Source of the DNA: Bacillota bacterium
GTDB taxonomy: Bacteria; Bacillota; Clostridia; Peptostreptococcales; Anaerovoracaceae
Assembly: GCA_021769295.1 (NCBI GenBank)
Contig: JAETTD010000001.1
Location: 124,001-188,000, forward strand
Direction: 5' to 3'
Length of the DNA: 64,000 nucleotides
The position numbers and the translations under genes were made by a program. Under the pieces are notes generated by a model. The model worked only from the letters and a program-made list of their open reading frames with translations, made no database searches and had not been told where the DNA came from. Below, in pieces: positions 54,788 to 62,421 of this stretch; within the stretch, counting starts at the first letter, position 1; each line of letters opens with the position of its first letter.

Positions 54788-55249
54788 CTACCGCATCTTC
54801 ATTCTTCTGTCCATGTCCCTTGCGGCATCACGCTTTGCTATGGTTTCACGCTTATCGTAATTTTTCTTTCCTCTTGCAACGGCAATTTGAATTTTAGCCA
54901 AACCGTCCTCATTTATATACATGGTCAGAGGCACCAGAGTCAGCCCTTTCAAGGTAGTATATCCTATGAGCTTCCTGATTTCCTGCTTATGTAATAGAAG
55001 CTTGCGGGGTCTTAGGGAATCGACGTTAAATCTGTTTCCCTGTTCATAAGGGCTTATATTCATGCCGTATATGATAACTTCGCCTTTTTCTATCTTTGCA
55101 TAGCTCTCCTTGATGCTGACTTTTCCCTGTCTTACGGATTTGATTTCCGTTCCGGTCAGCACTATGCCCGCCTCATAAGTTTCCTCTATAAAATAATCAT
55201 GTCTGGCTTTTTTATTATTTGCAACAAGCTTGCGCTCTTTTTTCGCCAT
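54788..55249 (-). CDS. smpB: SsrA-binding protein SmpB
   Basis: 153-residue partner of tmRNA. It opens [25 protein letters not shown], has [21 protein letters not shown] and ends [19 protein letters not shown], all standard. RBS AGGAGAAAA before ATG. It lies 109 bases upstream of ssrA on the same strand, the usual arrangement. Confidence 0.97.
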   Translation of the reverse strand: MAKKERKLVANNKKARHDYFIEETYEAGIVLTGTEIKSVRQGKVSIKESYAKIEKGEVIIYGMNISPYEQGNRFNVDSLRPRKLLLHKQEIRKLIGYTTLKGLTLVPLTMYINEDGLAKIQIAVARGKKNYDKRETIAKRDAARDMDRRMKMR

Positions 55250-55280
55250 AGTTTTTCTCCTGATTTAAAGTTGCGGCATG

Positions 55281-55637
55281 TCAAAACATAACCGCTTTGC
55301 CTAAAATATCGTCTCTGGATATTTCCATATCTTCCTTCTGAGTCATATTGGCGCCGCATGACAATACAACGCTCTCCTCACTGACCTTGCTCACCTTTCT
55401 GAGCAAAATTCCGTTTTCCCCGCCGACGGTATAATACGGCGATTCAAAGGCTACTATGTCTCCCTCATGTATATCGCTGTCCTTTGTCAGAAGATACACC
55501 AAGACCTTTTGTCCCGGCTCGATGTCGGGCAGCATTGCGCTGCTTTGTTCTTCCACCGTCATAAAGGCACAGTGAACCGTCACCGCAAGACATATGCCTG
55601 CCAAGGCTGCAACCAGTGACAAGAAAAATTTTTTCAT
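55281..55637 (-). CDS. Signal-peptidase-I-like protein
   Basis: 118 residues: N-terminal membrane anchor (KKFFLSLVAALAGICLAVTVH) then an S26-like core with SSAMLPDIEPGQKVLV (possible Ser nucleophile) and LLRKVSKVSEESVVLSCGAN (possible Lys). It is shorter than its neighbour sipS and lacks a clear GDN box, so activity is uncertain. I start at ATG 55637 (MKKFFL), though the ribosome site is weak. It lies just downstream of sipS, perhaps a duplication that diverged. Confidence 0.65.
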   Translation of the reverse strand: MKKFFLSLVAALAGICLAVTVHCAFMTVEEQSSAMLPDIEPGQKVLVYLLTKDSDIHEGDIVAFESPYYTVGGENGILLRKVSKVSEESVVLSCGANMTQKEDMEISRDDILGKAVMF

Positions 55638-55668
55638 TACGTTACCCGTCAAGCCTTGGGGATTTATA

Positions 55669-56193
55669 TTAACTGAATACTTTGATACTGTCAAGAGGAA
55701 GTATTCTAAGCACTACCTTCCCAACTATAGCATCCTGGCTGACCTGCCCTACTTCAGGCGAACGGCTGTCCTGGCTTACGCGTCTGTTATCGCCCATAAC
55801 GAATACTTTACCTTCTTCGACCGTTATTTCTTCCATTTCTCCCGACATGGCCTGTTCGGCAACATAGGCCTCCTGTATGACTTCTCCGTTCCTTATAACA
55901 TATCCGTCCGATATTTCAATGGTGTCTCCGGGCAAGCCGATAACCCTCTTGATGAGATTCTTTTCTCTTCCGTTGGCGTCAAGCAGAGAAGACTTGAATA
56001 TTATCACATCTTCATGTTCAACTTCTCCGAAGAGCTTGTATGCCTGTTTGCTGACTATAACATAATCATTGGCATAAAAGTTAGGCTGCATTGACTCCTG
56101 CTGTATGACTATAGGTTTAAAAAATACCAGGATAAGTCCTGCTATCACGAGGGCTATTACAATATCTCTAATCCATCCAAAGGCTTCTTTCAT
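55669..56193 (-). CDS. Signal peptidase I
   Basis: Cleaves signal peptides outside the membrane. 174 residues: N-terminal anchor (IRDIVIALVIAGLILVFFKPIV), Ser in ESMQPNFYANDYVIV near 34, Lys in KNLIKRVIGLPGD near 79 and the MGDNRRVSQDSR box near 132. Standard Gram-positive SipS size. It follows the rluA-like gene and precedes a shorter paralogue. Confidence 0.93.
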   Translation of the reverse strand: MKEAFGWIRDIVIALVIAGLILVFFKPIVIQQESMQPNFYANDYVIVSKQAYKLFGEVEHEDVIIFKSSLLDANGREKNLIKRVIGLPGDTIEISDGYVIRNGEVIQEAYVAEQAMSGEMEEITVEEGKVFVMGDNRRVSQDSRSPEVGQVSQDAIVGKVVLRILPLDSIKVFS

Positions 56194-56216
56194 TATATTT
56201 TCTCCACAAGTTAATT

Positions 56217-57200
56217 TTAGCCAAATATATCTTCTTTTATTCTCTCAAAGCGCTCCGGCAGCCGGCTCGTAAATTCTCTGCCTTGCAGACAGGCCAAAAC
56301 GCCGCCTTCTTTACATTCTGCAAATATCAGTTTATTAGCATGCAGCAGCTGAGTAGAAAGGTTATATTTGTTCTTCATAAAATCATTGACAGCCTTGCTG
56401 CCATATTTAACGTCTCCTATGAGGGGATACCCTGCCGATGCAAGCTGCAAACGTATCTGATGCGTTCTCCCCGTTCTTATTTTGACCTGGGCCAGCGTAT
56501 ACGTTCTGCCGCCGGTTTTGCCATGAGCCATGGGAAAAACTTCCGTTTCCATGGACTTGCCCTTTTCTTCCGACTGAGATATACGTGAGATGTTTCTTCT
56601 GTCATCTTTTATCATATCATCTCTGAGATACAGGTTTTCTTTGATGTTTCCCGATACTATAGTCATATATATCTTTTCTATGGCATCTCTTTCCCTTATC
56701 ATCTCATTAAGTTCCTGAAGGGCCGGCGCCGTCTTGCCAAAGATTACAAGGCCCGTTGTGTTTCGGTCAAGCCTGTTGGCAGGGGACGGAGTAAAGGTCT
56801 TTTCTGTCCTCGGGTCATATTCGCCCTTCAATATCAGATAATCGGTTACCTGATTGGCAAGATGATTTTTTCGCTCACGTCCGTCGCCGTGAGTCAAAAG
56901 TCCAAAGGGCTTATCCGCAATAAGCACATTCTCATCCTCATAAATAACAGAAAACTGCTTTTTTACACTCACTCGCCTTATATCTCGCTGTAAGCTTTCA
57001 GCTTCTTCCTGTGACATATATATGGTAAGCTCATCGCCTGCCGCAAGCACGGTTTCCGGATTTTTTCTCTTGCCGTTGACCTTTACGTCTTTTCTTATTA
57101 GTTTATATATATGGCTCAGCGAGGCTTTTACAAAATATTTTTTCAAAAAACGGTCAAGCCGTTGATTGCCTTGGTTTTCCCCTATCGTAATTTTTATCAT
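56217..57200 (-). CDS. RluA/RluD-family pseudouridine synthase
   Basis: Isomerises uridines in rRNA. 327 residues: S4 RNA-binding domain (RLDRFLKKYFVKASLSHIYKLIRKD) at 15-80 and the catalytic domain with Asp in ANRLDRNTTGLVIFG near 150, plus KIRTGRTHQIRLQLASAGYPL near 245. I start at ATG 57200 (MIKITIGENQG). There is no ribosome site, and TATAAT ends 7 bases upstream, so the mRNA may be leaderless. Confidence 0.88.
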   Translation of the reverse strand: MIKITIGENQGNQRLDRFLKKYFVKASLSHIYKLIRKDVKVNGKRKNPETVLAAGDELTIYMSQEEAESLQRDIRRVSVKKQFSVIYEDENVLIADKPFGLLTHGDGRERKNHLANQVTDYLILKGEYDPRTEKTFTPSPANRLDRNTTGLVIFGKTAPALQELNEMIRERDAIEKIYMTIVSGNIKENLYLRDDMIKDDRRNISRISQSEEKGKSMETEVFPMAHGKTGGRTYTLAQVKIRTGRTHQIRLQLASAGYPLIGDVKYGSKAVNDFMKNKYNLSTQLLHANKLIFAECKEGGVLACLQGREFTSRLPERFERIKEDIFG

Positions 57201-57281
57201 ATCACATATTATACACCAAAACACCTTGAGAAAAAAGTGGTAATCTGTTAAAATGTATATGTTAAACACCGGGAGGAGATT

Positions 57282-57776
57282 ATGAAAAAATTCAAAGACT
57301 TTTTATATGATAAAAACGATATAATAATCGCACTTTTAATTTTAGTTGCCGCAACGCTTATCATAATATGGCGTATGGAGGCTATCATGGAATATCCTAA
57401 AGAGATTATTGGCACGGATGATTCAAACGTCCAAGAACCTGTCCAAACACCTGACGATGACAGCCAGACCGACGAACCCGGTGACGACAACAACGACGGT
57501 GACAACGGCGACGCAAACACAGATTCCGACGCTGGCAGCGGCTCGTTGTGGGAAAATGACGTGTTGTCCAGAAGCGTAGAAGTAACAATCAAAGGTGACA
57601 GTGCTTCTTCTGCCATTCAGTGCCTCGTAGATGCCGAGCTGTTCAAAGATTATGCGGAATATCAGTCCACCTGCACCGCACTGGGCCTTGATCATCAGAA
57701 AGTAAGCGCAGGCACCTTTACCTTTGAAAAAGGCTGGTCCAAATCGGATATAGCAAAAGCCGTAAACTGGAGTTAA
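57282..57776 (+). CDS. Membrane-anchored protein with acidic linker and YceG-like domain
   Basis: 164 residues: one membrane segment (IIIALLILVAATLIIIW) near 14-30, an Asp-rich linker (about 50-95, DDDSQTDEPGDDNNDGDNGD) and a C-terminal domain (VEVTIKGDSASSAIQCLVDA, VSAGTFTFEKGWSKSDIAKA) like the N-terminal part of MltG/YceG proteins. It lacks the transglycosylase region, so it is probably a binding or regulatory protein. RBS GGGAGGAG before ATG. Divergent from the rluA-like gene. Confidence 0.7.
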   Translation: MKKFKDFLYDKNDIIIALLILVAATLIIIWRMEAIMEYPKEIIGTDDSNVQEPVQTPDDDSQTDEPGDDNNDGDNGDANTDSDAGSGSLWENDVLSRSVEVTIKGDSASSAIQCLVDAELFKDYAEYQSTCTALGLDHQKVSAGTFTFEKGWSKSDIAKAVNWS

Positions 57777-57790
57777 ACCGATATGTTGCT

Positions 57791-57831
57791 CCCGAGAATT
57801 CAGAACGTTTAAAATGATTCTCGGGAGTTTT
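57791..57831 (+). terminator. Terminator after 57282-57776
   Basis: CCCGAGAAT pairs with ATTCTCGGG, followed by AGTTTTATATTT. Confidence 0.85.
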
Positions 57832-57837
57832 ATATTT

Positions 57838-58085
57838 GGCTCTATGTAAAATGTTGGGGTGGGCGAAAGTAAATTGCCTATCTCAGCATTTTTCTTGCTA
57901 AGACCGAAACTACAGCGTTGGCTTTTTGCAAGGAAATCGCTCAAACAGCCAACACAGCCACGTCGCACCATCGAGTGAGTAGGTATTATGCAAACCTATG
58001 TTGGCTGATTCTGGACTTTTTCAATATTCAGCCAACGTTTGATATTGCCCCTTTTTTCGCACACCCCAACATTTATTATAGAGCC
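57838..58085. mobile_element. ISL3-like miniature inverted-repeat element (MITE)
   Basis: 248 bp with terminal inverted repeats of about 31 bp: GGCTCTAT at both ends, then an AAATGTTGGGGTG block and GCGAAA. Flanks are TTATATTT (57830-57837) and TTTTATTT (58086-58093), a 7/8 match that fits an 8-bp target duplication as made by ISL3-family elements. Inside are further inverted repeats (GTTGGCT and AGCCAAC, each twice). No transposase is encoded. Confidence 0.75.
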
Positions 58086-58145
58086 TTTTATTTCTTATCA
58101 CACCCTCAACAGTATAGCAGTACGGCTAACAGCAGTTACCCTCTT

Positions 58146-58412
58146 TTATTTATTGAGAAGCTCTATTACCCTTTGAAGGCGGGCTTTCTGCTTTGAATCC
58201 ATCATAGGCGCAATATTTCTTAAAATTGCCATCTGCTTATCATAAGTTACATTATTGGCACGAAGCTGCTCCTTTATCTTCAAAATATCCCTTTCAAGTT
58301 CTGCATCGCTCTTTGCTGCAAGGCGGTCTAAAGCCTGTTTCCCTACATTATTTCCACCCGAAAGCCCAAGCTGTCCGGCAATTTCTCCAATCATTTTTTC
58401 GTTAAGCTCCAT
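58146..58412 (-). CDS. Small helical protein, unknown
   Basis: 88 residues (MELNEKMIGEIAGQLGLSGG, DRLAAKSDAELERDILKIKEQ, RNIAPMMDSKQKARLQRVI). No family recognised. Start at ATG 58412 with AGGAGG 7 bases upstream. Divergent from 58504-58827, 91 bases apart; both start sites are preceded by AACAGGAGG. Confidence 0.65.
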   Translation of the reverse strand: MELNEKMIGEIAGQLGLSGGNNVGKQALDRLAAKSDAELERDILKIKEQLRANNVTYDKQMAILRNIAPMMDSKQKARLQRVIELLNK

Positions 58413-58503
58413 GGCAAAACCTCCTGTTTCTACTTTCTCATATAATCTATGCACGACAGCTCCGAAAATTTCATAGTATGAACTGTAAACAGGAGGTATA
58501 CAT

Positions 58504-58827
58504 ATGGCTAAAAATACCCAAGTATTTGGAATGGCTGCAATCCTTTTAATCATAGCTGCCAGAGGCCAAGGCTCTCAAGGCCCTCTGCGTCCGGGCGGCG
58601 AACTGCTCAAAACCCTCGAAATAGGCAGCTTGCTTAACGATTTTCATAAAATGACCGACATAATGAACCGTGTAGACAATTTGGGTCAAATGGCCCTTCA
58701 TCCGCCTGACCCGCCTAAACTTCCGCCTCCCGATGAACTTTTCAGCAAGGCCATGCCCGATTTAAACAACATAGTTGAAAATATGGCTCCTCTTATGGCA
58801 GCTTTCGGCCTAAATCCAAGCGATTAA
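58504..58827 (+). CDS. Small protein with N-terminal membrane segment, unknown
   Basis: 107 residues: MAKNTQVFGMAAILLIIAARG (hydrophobic), Pro-rich middle (HPPDPPKLPPPDELF), then a helical end with repeated MxxLxNxVENM-like pattern. No family recognised. RBS CAGGAGG before ATG. Divergent partner of the 88-residue protein. Confidence 0.65.
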   Translation: MAKNTQVFGMAAILLIIAARGQGSQGPLRPGGELLKTLEIGSLLNDFHKMTDIMNRVDNLGQMALHPPDPPKLPPPDELFSKAMPDLNNIVENMAPLMAAFGLNPSD

Positions 58828-58909
58828 AAAAATGATGTCTTTTAATCTCCCTTTTATTGTTGTATAATAAAGTTTAATAGAATCCATTGAGAAAAATGGG
58901 AGGTTAACA

Positions 58910-59839
58910 ATGGCGTTAGTAACTACAAAAAAAATGTTCGAAAAGGCATTGAAATCCGATTATGCTATCGGCGCTTTCAATGTAAATAATATGGAGATTA
59001 TTCAGGGAATAGTGGATGCCGCAAAGGAAGAAGAGTCTGCCCTGATACTTCAGGTTTCCGCAGGAGCCCGCAAATACGCAAAGCCCGCATATCTGCTCAA
59101 ACTGGTGGAAGCAGCTATCGAAGACACGGGTCTTGACATCGCTCTTCACCTTGACCACGGCGAGGATTTTGACATATGCAAAAAATGCGTTGATGACGGC
59201 TTCACTTCCGTTATGATTGACGGCTCAAAACATCCCTTCGAAGAAAACATCAGACTTACCAAGGAGGTTGTCGATTACGCCCATGCCCATGGCGTCGTAG
59301 TAGAAGCGGAGCTTGGCAAGCTTGCCGGAGTCGAAGATAATATCAAGGTTGACGCACGTTCCGCAACCTTCACCGTTCCGGAAGAAGCTGCCGAATTTGT
59401 GGAAAAGACGGGAGTGGACTCGCTGGCCATAGCCATAGGAACAAGCCACGGCGCATACAAGTTCAAGGGAGAACCTTATCTCGATTTTGAAAGACTCAAG
59501 ACCATTCATAATTTGATTCCGGACACACCTCTTGTACTCCACGGAGCTTCCACGGTCTTAAGAGAGTTTGTAGACAAGTGCAACCAATACGGCGGCAACA
59601 TTCCGGGAGCTCAGGGCGTTCCCGAAGAGATGATTCGGGAAGCAACCAAATACGGTATCTGCAAAGTAAACATCGATACCGATTTGAGACTTGCTTTGAC
59701 GGCTGAAGTCCGGAAGTTCCTTATCGAAAATCCGGCAGAGTTCGACCCTCGCAAATACCTTGGCCCGGGCAGAGATGCAATCAAGGCAATGGTTCAGCAT
59801 AAGATTAAAGATGTGCTCAACTGTTCAGGTTCCATGTAA
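58910..59839 (+). CDS. fba: Fructose-bisphosphate aldolase, class II
   Basis: Zn-dependent glycolytic aldolase. 309 residues: LTxKMFEKALKSDYAIGAFN start, zinc ligands in LHLDHGEDFDIC (His near 80-83), the EAELGKLAGVEDN loop near 130, HGAYKF near 182 and HGASTVL near 210. RBS GGGAGG before ATG. Followed by a strong terminator, so it is transcribed alone. Confidence 0.95.
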   Translation: MALVTTKKMFEKALKSDYAIGAFNVNNMEIIQGIVDAAKEEESALILQVSAGARKYAKPAYLLKLVEAAIEDTGLDIALHLDHGEDFDICKKCVDDGFTSVMIDGSKHPFEENIRLTKEVVDYAHAHGVVVEAELGKLAGVEDNIKVDARSATFTVPEEAAEFVEKTGVDSLAIAIGTSHGAYKFKGEPYLDFERLKTIHNLIPDTPLVLHGASTVLREFVDKCNQYGGNIPGAQGVPEEMIREATKYGICKVNIDTDLRLALTAEVRKFLIENPAEFDPRKYLGPGRDAIKAMVQHKIKDVLNCSGSM

Positions 59840-59857
59840 AAAAGCAATATCAAAAAC

Positions 59858-59899
59858 AAAAGGACGAAGTATTTATCCCCCGGCTACTTCGTCCTTTTT
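59858..59899 (+). terminator. Terminator after fba
   Basis: AAAGGACGAAGT pairs with ACTTCGTCCTTT, followed by TTTAGG. Confidence 0.9.
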
Positions 59900-59941
59900 A
59901 GGAGCACTGCAACTTTATAATTTGCATCTTTCACAAGTATG

Positions 59942-60205
59942 CTATTTAAAAACCATGTAAAAGAGTACCAAAAACAGCAATAGATTGACAATATCTGTTT
60001 TTCGTATCTTTCCATCACGTTTTACTCTTCGCAGCAGAAATAACATAGATACAACAAAACATCCTATAACAATATATCTGCTGATAACATGCAGCATTTC
60101 ATCACTAACCCCTAACGCTGTTGCGCCTATAAACAAGGCAATGACGGTAATGAAAACCAAAACGATAATAAAGGCTTCTTTGTTGTTCTTGTTTTTCCTT
60201 GCCAT
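59942..60205 (-). CDS. Small membrane protein, unknown
   Basis: 87 residues: basic start (MARKNKNNKEAF), three hydrophobic segments (FIIVLVFITVIALFIGATAL; YIVIGCFVVSMLFLL; IVNLLLFLVLFYMVF) separated by RRVKRDGKIRK. No family recognised. I start at ATG 60205, with GGAGG upstream, instead of the longer frame. Convergent with fba. Confidence 0.6.
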   Translation of the reverse strand: MARKNKNNKEAFIIVLVFITVIALFIGATALGVSDEMLHVISRYIVIGCFVVSMLFLLRRVKRDGKIRKTDIVNLLLFLVLFYMVFK

Positions 60206-60307
60206 AAAATAAACCTCCAAACCGGCTGATTCTATCTTGTCTCAGTTTAGATGTTTTCACAATCTTTGGAATTCTTTCCTTAAAATCAAGAATGAAATGG
60301 TTGATCC

Positions 60308-60868
60308 TTACAATGCTGCAATCGGACCCATTTCTGACCGGATTCCTCTCAGCTGACTTATCTGTCCTTTAAAGATCTCTGTCACTTCAGGCAATTTGCA
60401 TAAATCCATCGGCTTAACCAATGACGGCTCCGCATTCTTGGCAACCGCTCCTGATTCGCTGAGGGCATAGTACACAAATTGGGAGCAGAAAAACTTTCCT
60501 TTTCTTTCGTACTTTCTGTTGAAGTGACACATAGGCAATCCCATTATGCTGTACTTATATTTATCTTTGTTACATTCCATATTATTCAGAAGTTTCTCAA
60601 GCTTCTTGTACGTTCTCCTGTTCACCGTCAGTTCATACACTGCACAGTCCATGTTGTCGGAGTCTCCCATAATGCCTGCATATACGCTTTCTCTTACAAA
60701 GCCTGCAGGCAGAATAGCCCGCTTATACTTCCTTGAAAATGTATATAAATCATCAAAGTTGCCGTTTAAGGAAATAGCTGCATGAGTATATTCGCTTCTC
60801 GTCGCCATATATACTATCCGTGAACAAATAGTGGTACTTTTAGTCAATAATATATAAATGCTCTTCAT
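60308..60868 (-). CDS. Permuted papain-like (NlpC/P60, YiiX-type) protein
   Basis: 186 residues: His in RSEYTHAAISL near residue 29 and Cys in KFFCSQFVYYAL near 127 match the permuted papain fold of YiiX/YaeF-type amidases; the order (His before Cys) fits the permuted form. No signal peptide, so cytosolic or lipid-associated. Substrate unknown. Confidence 0.7.
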   Translation of the reverse strand: MKSIYILLTKSTTICSRIVYMATRSEYTHAAISLNGNFDDLYTFSRKYKRAILPAGFVRESVYAGIMGDSDNMDCAVYELTVNRRTYKKLEKLLNNMECNKDKYKYSIMGLPMCHFNRKYERKGKFFCSQFVYYALSESGAVAKNAEPSLVKPMDLCKLPEVTEIFKGQISQLRGIRSEMGPIAAL

Positions 60869-60963
60869 CTCGCGTACCTCTTGTTATAACCACTATAGCT
60901 TTTATGGTTCAATTATATCATATATACGGCAAAATGTCTTAACAAAATTTTAACCGGTTAGTA

Positions 60964-62397
60964 TTATTTTGCTGCATGTTCGGAAAGAAGCTCATTTTTC
61001 ACATCCCAAAGTTTTTGAGACAGGTCCACATAATAAGTCTGAGGGTTCTCAAAACGCAATGTTTCATCCCACAGGGTATCTATCTGCTTCATGCAATAAT
61101 CTCTTATTTCATCCACAGACGGACTTTCATATATGCATTTGCCCTTATCAAAGAGCTGAACTCTCAAGTTGCGAACATAATAATTTCTTATCTTTGTACG
61201 CTTCCATACGGCATTAGGGTCAAAGATTTCGTATTCGTCGATTTCCGGTACGGTTTCATCGGCTACGGTGATAACATCTCCACGAGCCTTGCCGCTGTCC
61301 TTATCATACAATCTGAATACATGCTTAAATCCCGGATTGGTTATCTTTTCCACGTTTTCCGAAATTTTTATCTTAGGAATCAGCTTTCCTTCCGTCTCAA
61401 GAGCCACAAGCTTATAAACTCCGCCAAACACAGGCTCGGACTTGGCCGTAATGAGTCTCTCGCCTACTCCGAAGGAATCTATACATGCTCCTTCAAGAAT
61501 TACATCCCTTATAATGTATTCATCAAGCGAATTGGAAACAACAATCTGGCAGTCGTATAATCCTGCCGCATCAAGCATTTCACGGGACTTCTTGGTCAGG
61601 TATGTCACGTCACCCGAGTCAATTCTTATTCCCATTTTTTGCGGCTTCATCTCTTTAAATACCTTTATGGCTGCCGGTACTCCGGATTTGAGTACGTTGT
61701 ATGTATCAACCAGAAGGACGCAATTGTCGGGATAAATTTCCGCATATTTCTTAAATGCCGAATATTCGTCGGGATACATCTGTACCCAGCTGTGAGCCAT
61801 GGTTCCGAGAGCCTTTATGCCATGGTCTCTGTCTGCAATGGCGCATGCGGTTCCCGTGCAGCCGCCTATATAAGCAGCCCGGGCGCCGTAAATGGCTGCA
61901 TCCGCTCCGTGGGCTCTGCGTGTACCGAATTCCATTACGCCTCTGCCCTTTGCAGCCCTTACAATGCGGTTAGCCTTGGTTGCAATCAGGCTCTGATGAT
62001 TTATGGTGAGCAGAATCATGGTTTCTACAAACTGCGCCTGCATAACCGGTCCTCTTACCGTAACTATAGGTTCATGAGGGAATATAGGCGTGCCCTCCGG
62101 TACTGCCCAAACATCGCAAGTAAACTCGAAATTTCTTAAATATTCCAGAAAGTCCTCGCAGAACATATCCTTGCTTCTTAAAAATTCTATATCCTCGTCT
62201 GTGAATTTGAGATTTTTAAGATAGTCAATCATTTGTTCTACTCCGGCCATAATCGCATAGCCGCCCTCATCGGGAACTCGTCTGAAGAACATGTCAAAGT
62301 AAGCGATGTTATCTGCCATGCCTGTCTCAAAATAGCCGTTGGCCATGGTGAGTTCATAAAAATCTGTCAGCATGGTCAGATTGATTTTGTTTTCCAT
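60964..62397 (-). CDS. pncB: Nicotinate phosphoribosyltransferase
   Basis: Joins nicotinate and PRPP to nicotinate mononucleotide for NAD salvage. 477 residues, usual for this type: MLTDFYELTMANGYF, EFGTRRAHGADAAIYGARAA near 157 and GIRIDSGDVTYLTKKSREML near 255 are intact. RBS GGAGGAAAT before ATG. It follows uvrA by 24 bases, so may be co-transcribed. Confidence 0.95.
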   Translation of the reverse strand: MENKINLTMLTDFYELTMANGYFETGMADNIAYFDMFFRRVPDEGGYAIMAGVEQMIDYLKNLKFTDEDIEFLRSKDMFCEDFLEYLRNFEFTCDVWAVPEGTPIFPHEPIVTVRGPVMQAQFVETMILLTINHQSLIATKANRIVRAAKGRGVMEFGTRRAHGADAAIYGARAAYIGGCTGTACAIADRDHGIKALGTMAHSWVQMYPDEYSAFKKYAEIYPDNCVLLVDTYNVLKSGVPAAIKVFKEMKPQKMGIRIDSGDVTYLTKKSREMLDAAGLYDCQIVVSNSLDEYIIRDVILEGACIDSFGVGERLITAKSEPVFGGVYKLVALETEGKLIPKIKISENVEKITNPGFKHVFRLYDKDSGKARGDVITVADETVPEIDEYEIFDPNAVWKRTKIRNYYVRNLRVQLFDKGKCIYESPSVDEIRDYCMKQIDTLWDETLRFENPQTYYVDLSQKLWDVKNELLSEHAAK

Positions 62398-62421
62398 TTT
62401 GGATTTCCTCCGTCGTCTTAA

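Noticed and set aside
57838..58085. Complete insertion sequence
   Set aside because: 248 bp with no transposase frame; it is a MITE at most.
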